From: Georgenia ruanii
GTDB lineage: Bacteria; Actinomycetota; Actinomycetes; Actinomycetales; Actinomycetaceae
NCBI RefSeq assembly: GCF_009193175.1
Contig: NZ_VUKE01000012.1
Coordinates: forward strand, 102,618 to 166,617
Direction: 5' to 3'
Length of the DNA: 64,000 nucleotides
Of this stretch, positions 17,926 to 26,403 are shown piece by piece. A program made the position numbers and the translations under genes. The first letter of the stretch is position 1, and every line of letters starts with the position of its first letter. Below the pieces are notes generated by a model. The model was not told where the DNA came from. It ran no database searches and saw only the letters and a program-made list of their open reading frames with translations.

Positions 17926-19410
17926 ATGGCCAGCACCGCGTCAAAGAACATCGTCAGTAACGCCTGGTCCTCCGCGAACGAGGAGGACGCGTTCGATGTG
18001 GAGGACCCCGCGACGGGTGCGGTGCTCGCTCGGGTGCAGGGCAGCGGTCCGGATGAGGTCGGTGCCGCGGTGCGACGCGCCCACGACGCGTTCCTGACGT
18101 GGCGTGAACTGACAGGCCGGGAGCGAGGTCAGTACCTGTTTGGGGCGGCGGACAGCCTTGGTGCCCACACCGACGAGCTGGCCGAGCTGCTGTCCGCCGA
18201 GAACGGGAAGCCCGTCAGGGACGCCAAGGAACTCGACCTGCAGATGCTCGTGGGATCGTTCCGGTTCTTTGGCGGCCTTGCCGACAAGCTGCCCGGCTCG
18301 TTTCTGACGCAGGGCTCGGTCAACGTCGGCACCGTCCGTGAGCCGTTCGGGGTAGTCGCCGGGATCATCCCGTTCAACTGGCCCCCGATCCACCTCGGCG
18401 GAAAGGTCGCCCCGGCGCTCGCGGCCGGCAACACGGTGGTCCTGAAGCCCGGCGAGCAAGCCCCACTGACAATCCTGCGCATCGTGGAGATTCTCAATGA
18501 AGTCCTGCCCGCCGGTGTGGTCTCCGCAGTGGCGGGCGGTGCCGCCGTGGGGATCGCGCTGACTGCGCACCCGCTAGTGCGCATGATCTCCTTCACGGGT
18601 TCCCCGGAGTCCGGGACCGCGGTGCTGAAGGCAGCGGCGGAACGCCATGTCCCTGTGCTGACCGAACTCGGCGGGAAGAACCCGTTCATCGTGTTCGACG
18701 ATGCGGATCTTGATCGCGCCGTCTACGACGCCGTCGAGGGCGCCTTCTTCAACAAGGGCGAGGCATGCACTGCGGCGTCCCGCATCCTCGTGCAGGACGG
18801 TGTCCACGAAGAGTTCGTGCGCCGCTTCGCCGACGCCGTCTCCAAGCTCCGGGTCGGCGACGGTCGTGACGACGGCACGCATGTGGGCCCATTGGTCAGC
18901 CGGCAGCAGCAGGCGAAAGTCGCCGAGTACATCAACGTGGGCGTTGGCGAGGGGGCCACCATCACGGCGCAGGCGGCCCTTCCCGACGACGAGGACCTTC
19001 GCGACGGGTTCTTCGTGCAGCCGACCGTGTTCACCGGCGTCGAGCCGGGGATGCGAATCGCCCAGGAGGAGATCTTCGGGCCGGTCACCTGCGTGATGAG
19101 GTTCTCCACCGAGGACGAGGCGGTGGAGATTGCCAACGGCACTCGGTACGCCCTTGTCTCGGCCGTTTACACTCGCAACAGCGACGTGGCGACACGCGTC
19201 GCGCGGCGTGTCGAAGCAGGGGTGGCGTTCATCAACAACTACTTCCGCGCCTTTCTGGGCTCCCCGTTCGGTGGCACGAAGGCCAGCGGCTCGGGTCGCG
19301 AGCACTCGGCGGACACGTTGCTCGAGTTCACGTATGCGAAGGCGCTGCGAGCCCCGTCGGGCGAGGGCGTAGTACCCCGGTGGGGTGCGATCTCGGAGAT
19401 CTTCGACTGA
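17926..19410 (+). CDS. Aldehyde dehydrogenase (NAD(P)-dependent)
   Basis: A 494-residue ALDH superfamily enzyme. Seen: IIPFNWPPIHLGGKVAPALA, cofactor-binding ISFTGSPESG, catalytic Glu in LTELGGKNPF and catalytic Cys in FFNKGEACTAASR. Near the C-terminus, FGGTKASGSGREHS is typical. The frame stays open further upstream, but ATG 17926 with GAGAGGTGG is the clear start and gives the usual ALDH length. It follows the acyl-CoA synthetase by 285 bases and is probably separately transcribed. It could produce the acid (for example from a benzaldehyde-type compound) that the synthetase activates. Confidence 0.88.
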   Translation: MASTASKNIVSNAWSSANEEDAFDVEDPATGAVLARVQGSGPDEVGAAVRRAHDAFLTWRELTGRERGQYLFGAADSLGAHTDELAELLSAENGKPVRDAKELDLQMLVGSFRFFGGLADKLPGSFLTQGSVNVGTVREPFGVVAGIIPFNWPPIHLGGKVAPALAAGNTVVLKPGEQAPLTILRIVEILNEVLPAGVVSAVAGGAAVGIALTAHPLVRMISFTGSPESGTAVLKAAAERHVPVLTELGGKNPFIVFDDADLDRAVYDAVEGAFFNKGEACTAASRILVQDGVHEEFVRRFADAVSKLRVGDGRDDGTHVGPLVSRQQQAKVAEYINVGVGEGATITAQAALPDDEDLRDGFFVQPTVFTGVEPGMRIAQEEIFGPVTCVMRFSTEDEAVEIANGTRYALVSAVYTRNSDVATRVARRVEAGVAFINNYFRAFLGSPFGGTKASGSGREHSADTLLEFTYAKALRAPSGEGVVPRWGAISEIFD

Positions 19411-19592
19411 GGAGGAGTCCGGCACCTCTGAGGCCCCACAGGGTCGGAGGATAGCCCCTGTCGGTCGCGCGTCCCCGAGCGGGTAAGCCCGGGAAACTCT
19501 GCTGTTCGCAAATAACCATGCAATGACGTAGGCACATCGGTCGCTGGAATAAGGCGGAGGTCGTCGGATCTAAGCCGAACGAGAGGAGTACC

Positions 19593-20504
19593 ATGGATCG
19601 GCTCAACGTGGGTATCTTCGTGCCATCGGCAGCAATGGTGGTCGCACAGGCCGCCGGGTTCTTCGCGGCCCAGGACCTCGCAGTCACGTACGAGCGTGTG
19701 GAGTCCTCCGAAGCCCAGTTCCGTGATCTAGCGGGTGGGCGCTACCAGTTCGTGCACACAGCGTTCGACAACGTCCCCAACTACCGGCTGAACAGGCAGA
19801 ACCCACTTGGCGACCGCTTCCAGGTCAGCGTGGTGTTTGCACTGGACCGCGGCATGGACCTCACCGTCGTCGGTGCCCCGGAGGTGGAGTCCCTGGCCGA
19901 TCTTCGGGGCCGCGTCGTCTCCGTCGACGCTCTCGACACGGGGTTCGCGTTCGTGCTGTTCGACATCCTGGCGTCGGCAGGCCTCGAACGTGACGTCGAC
20001 TATGAGGTCGTCCGTCACGGCGGTGTCGCGTCGCGCTTCGACCGCCTGCTCGCCGGCGACGCATCCGCCACACTGCTCAGCAACGGGCTCGAGCTTGTCG
20101 CGATGGCTCGGGGCCTGAACCGGTTGGCGCGCTACGAGGACGTCGTCACGCCGTACCTCGGGGGTGTGATCGCCGCGGCCGATGCGTGGCTTGATGGCCA
20201 CGGCAAGCTCGCGTCGCGGTTCCGTGCGGCGTACGAAGAGGCGCTGCGGTTCGTTCTGGACCCCGTCAACCGCACCGACGTCGTCGCGCAGGTCGCTGCA
20301 GCGCGAGGGATTCCGGTGGAGCGAAGCGAAGCGATCGTGGGTGCAGAACTGTCCGACACCGGTCTGGCGCGCTCGACGTCGATCGATCCCCGGGCGGTCG
20401 AGACCGTTCTCCGGCTCCGCGCTGCATGGGGCGGTTTCGAGGAGGAACTGGACATCGCCGCCCTAGCATCCGCGGATTCGGAGCTCTTCGCGCGGGAGCG
20501 GTGA
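19593..20504 (+). CDS. NMT1/THI5-like solute-binding protein without signal peptide
   Basis: A 303-residue protein with the fold signature of NMT1-type periplasmic binding proteins: LNVGIFVPSAAMVVAQAAGF, then LADLRGRVVSVDALDTGFAF and LLAGDASATLLSN. The expected lipoprotein signal is missing; GAGAGGAGTACC before ATG 19593 makes this start convincing, so the protein is probably cytoplasmic. Cytoplasmic relatives include enzymes and ligand sensors, for example THI5-like pyrimidine synthases. No transporter genes are adjacent. It follows the aldehyde dehydrogenase by 182 bases. Function cannot be assigned from sequence alone. Confidence 0.7.
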   Translation: MDRLNVGIFVPSAAMVVAQAAGFFAAQDLAVTYERVESSEAQFRDLAGGRYQFVHTAFDNVPNYRLNRQNPLGDRFQVSVVFALDRGMDLTVVGAPEVESLADLRGRVVSVDALDTGFAFVLFDILASAGLERDVDYEVVRHGGVASRFDRLLAGDASATLLSNGLELVAMARGLNRLARYEDVVTPYLGGVIAAADAWLDGHGKLASRFRAAYEEALRFVLDPVNRTDVVAQVAAARGIPVERSEAIVGAELSDTGLARSTSIDPRAVETVLRLRAAWGGFEEELDIAALASADSELFARER

Positions 20505-21000
20505 TTGCGCGTCGGCCCCGCCACGGCGCCCGGTGCCGGCCGTACGGCGAATGCTGGAGTGAGAAGTTTGGCGGTGGGCAGCTCAGATCCGAAGCGGCAC
20601 CCTGTCACCGGCCCGGAGCGCCGATCTAAGGGTTAATTCTGACCGTCCAAGTCAACATGCCCCCACCGGACCCGTGTGAGTCAACTCAGAAATAGGTCGT
20701 GGGCACCCCCAAACTCCTCTCGCATTGATGCACCACGTACGTGGGCTGATCGCGAACAGTCAGATGCCTGGTCCTGCGGCGCCGCTTCATAACCAGGGAT
20801 TCGAAGCGCGTTGGCGGCTTCTCTGGGCACTCGGTACTTGGCCGGATCGCCGTCGGCCACGTGTGGCGAGCCGACGTGCTTGGAGGCGGGTGGTGAGTCC
20901 AGGGTCTGCTGACCGGGGATGGCTCTCCTCCCGCGTAGCGACGGGACCGTCTACGGGCTCCGAGTGGGCCTTGAAGGGTAAGCCCACCGGGACGACAACC
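20505..21000. other. Intergenic region of about 500 bases, nothing recognised
   Basis: The stretch between the NMT1-like gene (plus) and the TauE-like gene (minus) has no convincing reading frame. An open frame through 20725-21000 runs into the antisense of the TauE gene and has the Arg/Ser-rich composition of a shadow. No terminator with a strong stem or mobile-element ends were identified. Confidence 0.5.
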
Positions 21001-21762
21001 TCAGAAGAACAAGATGCGCGCGATGGCGACGATGCCGATCGCCACGATGACGACGCGAAAGGCCAGGTCGGGGATCCGCCGGCCGACCCGAGCGCCTATC
21101 TGCCCACCGATGATCGCGCCAAGCGCTACGACGCCTGCGGCGGCCCAGTCGATCTCGCTGATCAGCACGAAGACAACGGCGGCCGCAGCATTGGCGGCGG
21201 CGGCCAGGACGTTCTTGAGCGCATTGGCCCGCTGCATCCCACCCGGCAGCGCAATCGAGAGGACCGAGAGCAGGATGACGCCTTGGGCAGCCCCGAAGTA
21301 GCCGCCATAGACGCCGGTGAGACCCACTCCGAGCGCGAGCTTGCCGCTCACCGTCCGCGGAGCGCCGAGGGCCACCCGTCGTGCGGAAAGCCAGGTCTTG
21401 ATCCGCGGGCCGGCGATAATGAGCACGCACGCGAGCACGATGAGCAGCGGCACCACCCAGGAGAAGACCTCCTCGGGCAGCACGAGCAGCAGCAGTGCCC
21501 CGGCCACGCCACCCGCGACCGAAGCAATCGCGAGGCGCCAGGCGGTCCCGCCGTTGCCACGCAGCTCACCGCGGTAGCCCAGCGCACCGGAGATGTTCCC
21601 TGGCAGGACGCCGATGTTGTTGGTGACATTGGCCAGCACCGGCGGGAGCCCCACCATCAGCAGCGCAGGGAAGGTAACGAGCGAGCCGGATCCGACAACG
21701 GCGTTGATCGTTCCGGCGGCTGTGCCAGCTACCACGAGAAGGAGGACGTCGGCCCAGGACAT
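21001..21762 (-). CDS. TauE/SafE-family membrane transporter
   Basis: A 253-residue integral membrane protein with about eight helices, of the family of sulfite/sulfonate-related exporters and other small-anion carriers. The N-terminal segment LLLVVAGTAAGTINAVVGSG and later GVGLTGVYGGYFGAAQGVIL are the two family repeats with the characteristic GG-x-GA pattern. The start is taken at 21762, preceded by GAAGGG; an upstream frame to 21804 is open but lacks a ribosome site. It is divergent from the GntR gene, and two palindromes lie between them. Its role may be export of a small anion such as sulfite or an organic acid released by the local catabolism. Confidence 0.85.
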   Translation of the reverse strand: MSWADVLLLVVAGTAAGTINAVVGSGSLVTFPALLMVGLPPVLANVTNNIGVLPGNISGALGYRGELRGNGGTAWRLAIASVAGGVAGALLLLVLPEEVFSWVVPLLIVLACVLIIAGPRIKTWLSARRVALGAPRTVSGKLALGVGLTGVYGGYFGAAQGVILLSVLSIALPGGMQRANALKNVLAAAANAAAAVVFVLISEIDWAAAGVVALGAIIGGQIGARVGRRIPDLAFRVVIVAIGIVAIARILFF

Positions 21763-21851
21763 GGGGTTCCCTTCAGGGTCAGGGGCTTCCGGATGTACGG
21801 GCAACTACGACGTCGCGCGGCACTGATCCAGGTGCGTATGCAAAACCTTAC

Positions 21852-21867
21852 TGATTGCATGCAGTCA
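21852..21867. promoter_or_regulatory. Palindromic operator candidate 1 for the GntR regulator
   Basis: TGATTGCATGCAGTCA is a near-perfect inverted repeat (one mismatched pair) centred on GCATGC, located between the divergent TauE and GntR genes. GntR/FCD proteins bind short palindromes of this size. A second related site lies 68 bases away and a third upstream of cluster B at 43865. Confidence 0.6.
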
Positions 21868-21920
21868 GGGCAAGCTGCCCGATTATTGGGCCGGGGCGAT
21901 CCTCGCCGGCTTCAGCCATG

Positions 21921-21934
21921 GATCGCATGCAATT
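21921..21934. promoter_or_regulatory. Palindromic operator candidate 2 for the GntR regulator
   Basis: GATCGCATGCAATT matches GATTGCATGCAATC at 12 of 14 positions and ends 69 bases before the GntR start codon. With site 1 it suggests autoregulation and control of the TauE-like gene. Confidence 0.55.
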
Positions 21935-22003
21935 CGGCAGTACGCGCACGCGAACCAGTTGCTTTCGTATGTCGGTACCGGATGGCGCGACTAGGATCGG
22001 GTC

Positions 22004-22723
22004 GTGGCTGAGGGTGCGGTGGTGGACGGTGTGCGTGCCGACGAGGAGACCGTCGGTGCGGCGGACAGGATTGCGGCGGGGTTGCGACGCAAGGTGGCCA
22101 GCGGTGAGCTTCCGCTCGGGTCGTGGCTGCGGCAGAGCGCGATAGCGGAGGAGTTCGGGACCAGCCGGACGCCGGTGCGTGAGGCGATCCAGGCCCTCAC
22201 CGCGACCGGCGTGGCGGAACTCATTCCCAATCGAGGTGCACGGATCCGGGTACCGACTGTCCGCGAAATCCAGGACGGGTATCGGGTGCGCGCCGAGCTC
22301 GAAGGTCTGGCGGCTTCGATCGCCGCCCGTTACGCCACCCAGCACCAGATCGAGCAGCTGCGAGAGGCGGAACGGCTGTTCGAGACTGCAGTCGCGGACG
22401 TCGTCGCTGGAGAGGAAGGCCTGGAGGAGGGCCGGCAACGGTGGACCCGTGCCAACGACCGGTTCCACGACATCATTCTCGATGCCGCGAGAAACCGGAC
22501 GCTGTCAGCGGCTCTTGAGTGGTTGCACCTGACCCTGCCAAGGAACCTCACCTGGAACGAGCTCAGCCGCGACCCCAGGCTGATGCAGACCAACGTCGCT
22601 CAGCACAGTGCGATCCGGGAGGCCATCGAGCGCGGTGACGCGGGGGCGGCCCGCGAGGCCGTGATCGCACACGTGATGAGCTCAGCCGAGGTGGTCTCGA
22701 TCGGACTTGGAGATCAGTCGTAA
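22004..22723 (+). CDS. GntR-family transcriptional regulator with FCD domain
   Basis: A 239-residue FadR-subfamily regulator. Residues about 15-85 form the winged helix (ADRIAAGLRRKVASGELPLG, then AEEFGTSRTPVREAIQAL), and the rest is an all-helical FCD effector domain with metal/ligand His in ANDRFHDIILDAARN. The GTG at 22004 is used; no strong ribosome site is visible. It precedes, convergently, the hydrolase/DAO pair of cluster A and is divergent from the TauE gene. FCD regulators commonly sense organic acids or amino-acid-derived metabolites, in keeping with the oxidases nearby. Palindromes at 21852, 21921 and 43865 are proposed targets. Confidence 0.88.
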   Translation: MAEGAVVDGVRADEETVGAADRIAAGLRRKVASGELPLGSWLRQSAIAEEFGTSRTPVREAIQALTATGVAELIPNRGARIRVPTVREIQDGYRVRAELEGLAASIAARYATQHQIEQLREAERLFETAVADVVAGEEGLEEGRQRWTRANDRFHDIILDAARNRTLSAALEWLHLTLPRNLTWNELSRDPRLMQTNVAQHSAIREAIERGDAGAAREAVIAHVMSSAEVVSIGLGDQS

Positions 22724-22783
22724 GGGGTCAGCTCCGGCGGCCCGTAGTGGCCGGGAGCCGAAAGGGGCGAGCACGTCGGTTGT

Positions 22784-23593
22784 TCAGGTGCCCCCCAGGA
22801 ATGTGCGTAGCTCCTCGTTGAAGCGGGCCACCTCTTCCAGCTGCGGCTGGTGCGCACTGTTCTCGAACGTGACGAGATGCGCACCGGAGATGTGCTCCGC
22901 GAAGTACTGCGCGCCCTCGTACCGCTGCTTCTTGTCGTGACGCCCGTGCGCCACCAGCACCGGACAGCGGACCTCGGAGAGGCGTCCGCGGTGGTCGGCG
23001 CCGGCCACGTTGCGGTTGTAGGTCTTGAGGACGTGGAGCGGCGTCTCGAACGCCATGTTGAGATACCACTCCTTGACCGCTGGCCCGGGGTCCTCGAAGA
23101 ACATGTAGCGGTCGTAAAGCTCGGCATTGGCCTTCGGGCGAAGGGAGCTGCCGCCGAGGTTCTGCGAGGCCCAGGCCACGAACTCCTCGGTCAGCCCGCC
23201 GTCGACGCCGTCCCGGGTGCCCGAGCGCCATGGCGCACCGCACACCAGGGCGAGCCCGGCTACGAGGTCGGGGCGTCGATAGGTCGCCTCGAGCGCGACG
23301 TTGTTGCCGGTTCCCTGCGCGACCAGGGTGACGGGGCCGCTGTCGAGGTGAGTGATCAGGGAGATGAGGTCACTGGTGACCGCGTCGAGGGTGTACCCGG
23401 CCCGTGGCTTGCACGAGCGACCCACCCCCCTCCAGTCGAAGGTGACTGTCCGAAACTCGTCGGCAAGGTCGGCGGCCTGGTGCTCCCAGATCGCGTGGGT
23501 CTCCGAGAGGCCGTGCACGAAGACGACGGCCGCGCCGTCCCCGAAGTCCTCGAAATATAGCTCGACGTCGTCGTCGGTCTTCAGATAAGGCAT
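22784..23593 (-). CDS. Alpha/beta hydrolase fold protein lacking the nucleophile Ser
   Basis: A 269-residue alpha/beta hydrolase fold protein. Seen: oxyanion-hole region VFVHGLSE, DWRGVGRS, the acid region VAHGRHD and the catalytic His in ENSAHQPQ. At the nucleophile elbow, where G-x-S-x-G is expected, the sequence is VAQGTGN, so residue 94 is Gly instead of Ser. Loss of Ser abolishes normal esterase chemistry in most members; some fold members work as cofactor-free dioxygenases, lyases or binding proteins. It lies 109 bases downstream of the DAO gene on the same strand and is probably cotranscribed. Start ATG 23593 has AGGAGA about 13 bases upstream. Confidence 0.8.
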   Translation of the reverse strand: MPYLKTDDDVELYFEDFGDGAAVVFVHGLSETHAIWEHQAADLADEFRTVTFDWRGVGRSCKPRAGYTLDAVTSDLISLITHLDSGPVTLVAQGTGNNVALEATYRRPDLVAGLALVCGAPWRSGTRDGVDGGLTEEFVAWASQNLGGSSLRPKANAELYDRYMFFEDPGPAVKEWYLNMAFETPLHVLKTYNRNVAGADHRGRLSEVRCPVLVAHGRHDKKQRYEGAQYFAEHISGAHLVTFENSAHQPQLEEVARFNEELRTFLGGT

Positions 23594-23702
23594 CTTGCTG
23601 ATTCTCCTGTCGCGTTTGTGCCGGGCCGTGGGTGAGCCCGCCGAGATGGGCTTGAGCAGTTCGGATCGATGACCCGCCCTCTGTTCCCTGCGGCGTAAGT
23701 CG

Positions 23703-24821
23703 CTAGTTGAGGAACCGTGCCGGGCGGTAACTGGCAAGCAGTGGGCTCTGCTCTCCTGTCGCGATTTCCGCGGCAAGGAGGCGGCCCAGGAGGGGGCCGA
23801 ATATCGCACCATTGTGCGTGACGGCCTCGAAGTAGCCGGGGACCGACTCCACGGCGCCGACCCTCGGAAACCCGTCGGACGGGATCGGGCGCACGCCGGA
23901 CCAGGTGGCGATCGGCCGGAGCGATACCGACGGAATGAGCTTCTTCGCCTCCTCGACGACGTGAGCAACGAAATCGTTCCGCTCGAGACCGCCCGTGAAG
24001 CCGGCGTCCGGTGCCGAGACCCCCGCGCTGGTTCTCCAACCGAGCATGCTCCGCAGGCGGATCACGCCCTCGGCCTCGCGCTTGGCGACCAACTCCTTCG
24101 TGAAGACGCTTCGGCGGAGAGGATCTCCTGCTGCCCGCACCTGGATGCCGATGCCGGGCTGGGGTCGCATCGGCATCGCAATGTCGTAGAACCCAGCGAC
24201 CACGTCGGCGCCGGGCCCGGCGCAGTTCACGACCGCGTCAACCTCGAGCGCGGCGCCGTCATCGAACGCGACCCGGTGCCGGCCGCCCTGGACCTGCTCG
24301 AGGCCGACGACTCGAGAGCCGAGGTGGCTGATCGCACCGTTGTCGGTCGCTGCCTCGACCAGGACCTGGGTCAGCAGGGAGCCAGTCACGGTCAGCTCGG
24401 TCGGGAAGTGCGCGACGCGCAGGTCCGGGCGCTCGAACGAGACGTTTGGCTCCAGCCGCGTATTAACCTCCGCCGCTGTCAGGACCTCGACCGGGAAGTC
24501 GGTCCGCTCGCAGTCCTCGATCAGCGTCCCGAAGTCGTTCGCGGCGTCCTCGGTCCACAGCGTCCCGCCCACCGTCAGCCATGGGCTGGCAGGGAAGAGG
24601 GCGGCGAGCCGGTGGTGCTCGTCCATCGCGAGCAGTCCGAGCCGGCGGTACTCCGGGTCCCGCTCGTCGCGCGCGGTGATCCACCCGGTACCCGCAGACG
24701 TCGTCGCGGCGCCGGGGTAGCCGACGTCAACGATCGTCACCCGGAGGCCTTCGAGCCGCGAGAGATAGAACGCGGTCGACGCTCCGACGATGCCGGCCCC
24801 GATCACGCAGACGTCTCGCAT
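23703..24821 (-). CDS. FAD-dependent oxidoreductase, DAO family (cluster A copy)
   Basis: A 372-residue flavoenzyme of the glycine/sarcosine/D-amino-acid oxidase and opine-oxidase B-subunit family. N-terminal FAD-binding VCVIGAGIVGASTAFYLSR, then GYPGAATTSAGTGWI, and late GYFEAVTHNGAIFGPLLGRL close to the C-terminal GG motif. It is a close paralogue of the cluster B enzyme at 42480-43655. The real start is ATG 24821; the upstream 17 codons of open frame lack a signal. It is divergent from the FMN enzyme gene across a 282-base gap with a perfect palindrome. The likely reaction is oxidation of a C-N bond of an N-substituted amino acid or D-amino acid. Confidence 0.85.
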   Translation of the reverse strand: MRDVCVIGAGIVGASTAFYLSRLEGLRVTIVDVGYPGAATTSAGTGWITARDERDPEYRRLGLLAMDEHHRLAALFPASPWLTVGGTLWTEDAANDFGTLIEDCERTDFPVEVLTAAEVNTRLEPNVSFERPDLRVAHFPTELTVTGSLLTQVLVEAATDNGAISHLGSRVVGLEQVQGGRHRVAFDDGAALEVDAVVNCAGPGADVVAGFYDIAMPMRPQPGIGIQVRAAGDPLRRSVFTKELVAKREAEGVIRLRSMLGWRTSAGVSAPDAGFTGGLERNDFVAHVVEEAKKLIPSVSLRPIATWSGVRPIPSDGFPRVGAVESVPGYFEAVTHNGAIFGPLLGRLLAAEIATGEQSPLLASYRPARFLN

Positions 24822-24937
24822 TACGCACCACTCATCCTCGAGGTCGAGTCCAGGTGTCCCCTCGCCGGACACGGACGGGCGCCAGCGAGCCGCAGACGGA
24901 GGCGCCCCGCTGAACGATCCCGAAGGCGGCTGAAAGT

Positions 24938-24951
24938 GTCAAGTACTTGAC
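24938..24951. promoter_or_regulatory. Perfect 14-bp palindrome in the cluster A divergent promoter region
   Basis: GTCAAGTACTTGAC is a perfect inverted repeat located 117 bases before the DAO start (minus) and 153 bases before the FMN enzyme start (plus). It differs from the GCATGC sites and could be the operator of a second regulator. Just beyond, GTCGACATGTT (24953-24963) recurs in inverse orientation upstream of cluster B at 43904-43914. Confidence 0.5.
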
Positions 24952-25103
24952 GGTCGACATGTTTGTGTTACGTTCCGCTCGGCGGCCACCACGGGTCAAT
25001 GCAATGTATGCGACATATCGATGGCGGTCGCTGCTTGGACAACGGAGTCAGGTGCGGCGTGGTCTTCCCGTCGCGAAAGGCGCGACGAAGGGAGCTGGCG
25101 CAG

Positions 25104-26366
25104 GTGGCAGGATCATCTCTCGCGACGCAGGCGGTCGACATCTCGCACCTCAGGGAGCTGGCCAGGAGACGGCTGCCGGCGGCGCTGTTCGGTGCCCTCG
25201 ACCACGGCAGCGAGGACGACGTCGCTTACCAGCACAATCGCGAGGTCCTCCAGCGGATCAAGTTGGTCCACCGGGTGCTGAACGACGTGTCGCACAGGGA
25301 CCCCGCGGTGACGTTGTTCGGCAAGCGGCACCAGTTGCCGCTGGTGGTAGCGCCCACCGGCATCTCGAGCTGGATCGCGTTCCGCGGTGAGGTCGCGCTG
25401 GCGCGCGCCGCGGCGAGCTCCGGCATCCCGTTCACTTTGACGAGCACTACGGACACCCCGATGGAGAACGTCCTCAATGAGGGGGGCGGGACCCAGTGGT
25501 ACAACCCCATCATTTGGCGGGACACCGCCGCGTCGCTCCGGGGCGTCGCGCGGGCGCGGGACGCCGGCTTTGACGCCCTCGTGCTCTCCGTCGACTCCAA
25601 CGTGCCGTACAACCGGCCTCATGACCAGCGCAACCGGGTGACGTTCCCTATGAACATCCGGCCGAGCAACCTCCTGGAGGCGGTGCGCCACCCGCGCTGG
25701 ACGTTCGGCACCCCGACCCGGTACCTGCTCCGCGAGAGGCGCCTGCCGGCCTTCACCAACATCTCGGTGCCAGAAGGTCTGTCGCGGGCCGACAAGCAGA
25801 AGTTCTTCGTCAAGGACGACTCGCTGACGTGGGAATTCCTGCACCGGGTCCGCGACGTGTGGCCGCGCACCATGGTGATTAAAGGCATCCTGCACCCGGA
25901 CGACGCGCAGCGGGCCGTCGAGTACGGGGCCGACGGCATCGTGGTCAGCAACCAGGGGGGTGGCACAAACGATGCGGCACCCTCCCCGGTCGAGATGCTG
26001 CCCGGTGTGGTCGCGGCAGTGGCAGGCCGCGTCCCGGTGCTCGTGGACAGCGGATTCCGGCGCGGCAGCGACGTGCTTAAGGCGCTCGCGCTGGGAGCAG
26101 ACGCGGTCATGGTCGGCCGGGCTCCGCTGTATGGCCTCTCCGCCGGCGGGGAGGCCGGTGCGCACCATGCGCTGTCGCTCCTCGGCCAGGAGATCACCCG
26201 GATGATGGGCGTCATCGGACTGTCCGGCCTGTCGGAGCTTGGTCGCGACCACCTCATGCTCCCCGGCGACCTCGAGCACTTCGCGGGTCCCGGCATGCCC
26301 TGGAAGGGACCGGCGATGGCCGCGCGCTCGCACGTGGACGTCGAGTCCCCGGCCGGAGTCCGCTGA
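25104..26366 (+). CDS. FMN-dependent alpha-hydroxyacid oxidase-like protein with altered active site (cluster A)
   Basis: A 420-residue protein of the glycolate/lactate oxidase and mandelate dehydrogenase family (FMN TIM barrel). Seen: LDHGSEDDVAYQHNRE, the FMN-contacting Ser/Thr run around FTLTSTTDTP, VIKGILHPDDA with the conserved Lys, and DSGFRRGSDVLKALALGADA for FMN phosphate. The family's active-site motif S-N-H-G-G-R-Q reads SNQGGGTND here: the catalytic base His is Gln284 and the carboxylate-binding Arg is Gly287. GTG 25104 is chosen because AAGGGAG precedes it and the result aligns with the start of the cluster B paralogue. The ODH-like gene follows by 37 bases. Ordinary 2-hydroxyacid oxidation is doubtful. 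Confidence 0.82.
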   Translation: MAGSSLATQAVDISHLRELARRRLPAALFGALDHGSEDDVAYQHNREVLQRIKLVHRVLNDVSHRDPAVTLFGKRHQLPLVVAPTGISSWIAFRGEVALARAAASSGIPFTLTSTTDTPMENVLNEGGGTQWYNPIIWRDTAASLRGVARARDAGFDALVLSVDSNVPYNRPHDQRNRVTFPMNIRPSNLLEAVRHPRWTFGTPTRYLLRERRLPAFTNISVPEGLSRADKQKFFVKDDSLTWEFLHRVRDVWPRTMVIKGILHPDDAQRAVEYGADGIVVSNQGGGTNDAAPSPVEMLPGVVAAVAGRVPVLVDSGFRRGSDVLKALALGADAVMVGRAPLYGLSAGGEAGAHHALSLLGQEITRMMGVIGLSGLSELGRDHLMLPGDLEHFAGPGMPWKGPAMAARSHVDVESPAGVR

Positions 26367-26403
26367 GCCGGCGGCAGGCAGCAGGCTGAGAGGAGAAGAG
26401 GAC

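Noticed and set aside
20725..22011. A 428-codon plus-strand gene opposite the TauE-like transporter
   Set aside because: Hydrophilic, His/Asp/Arg-rich antisense frame of a membrane protein; no start signal.
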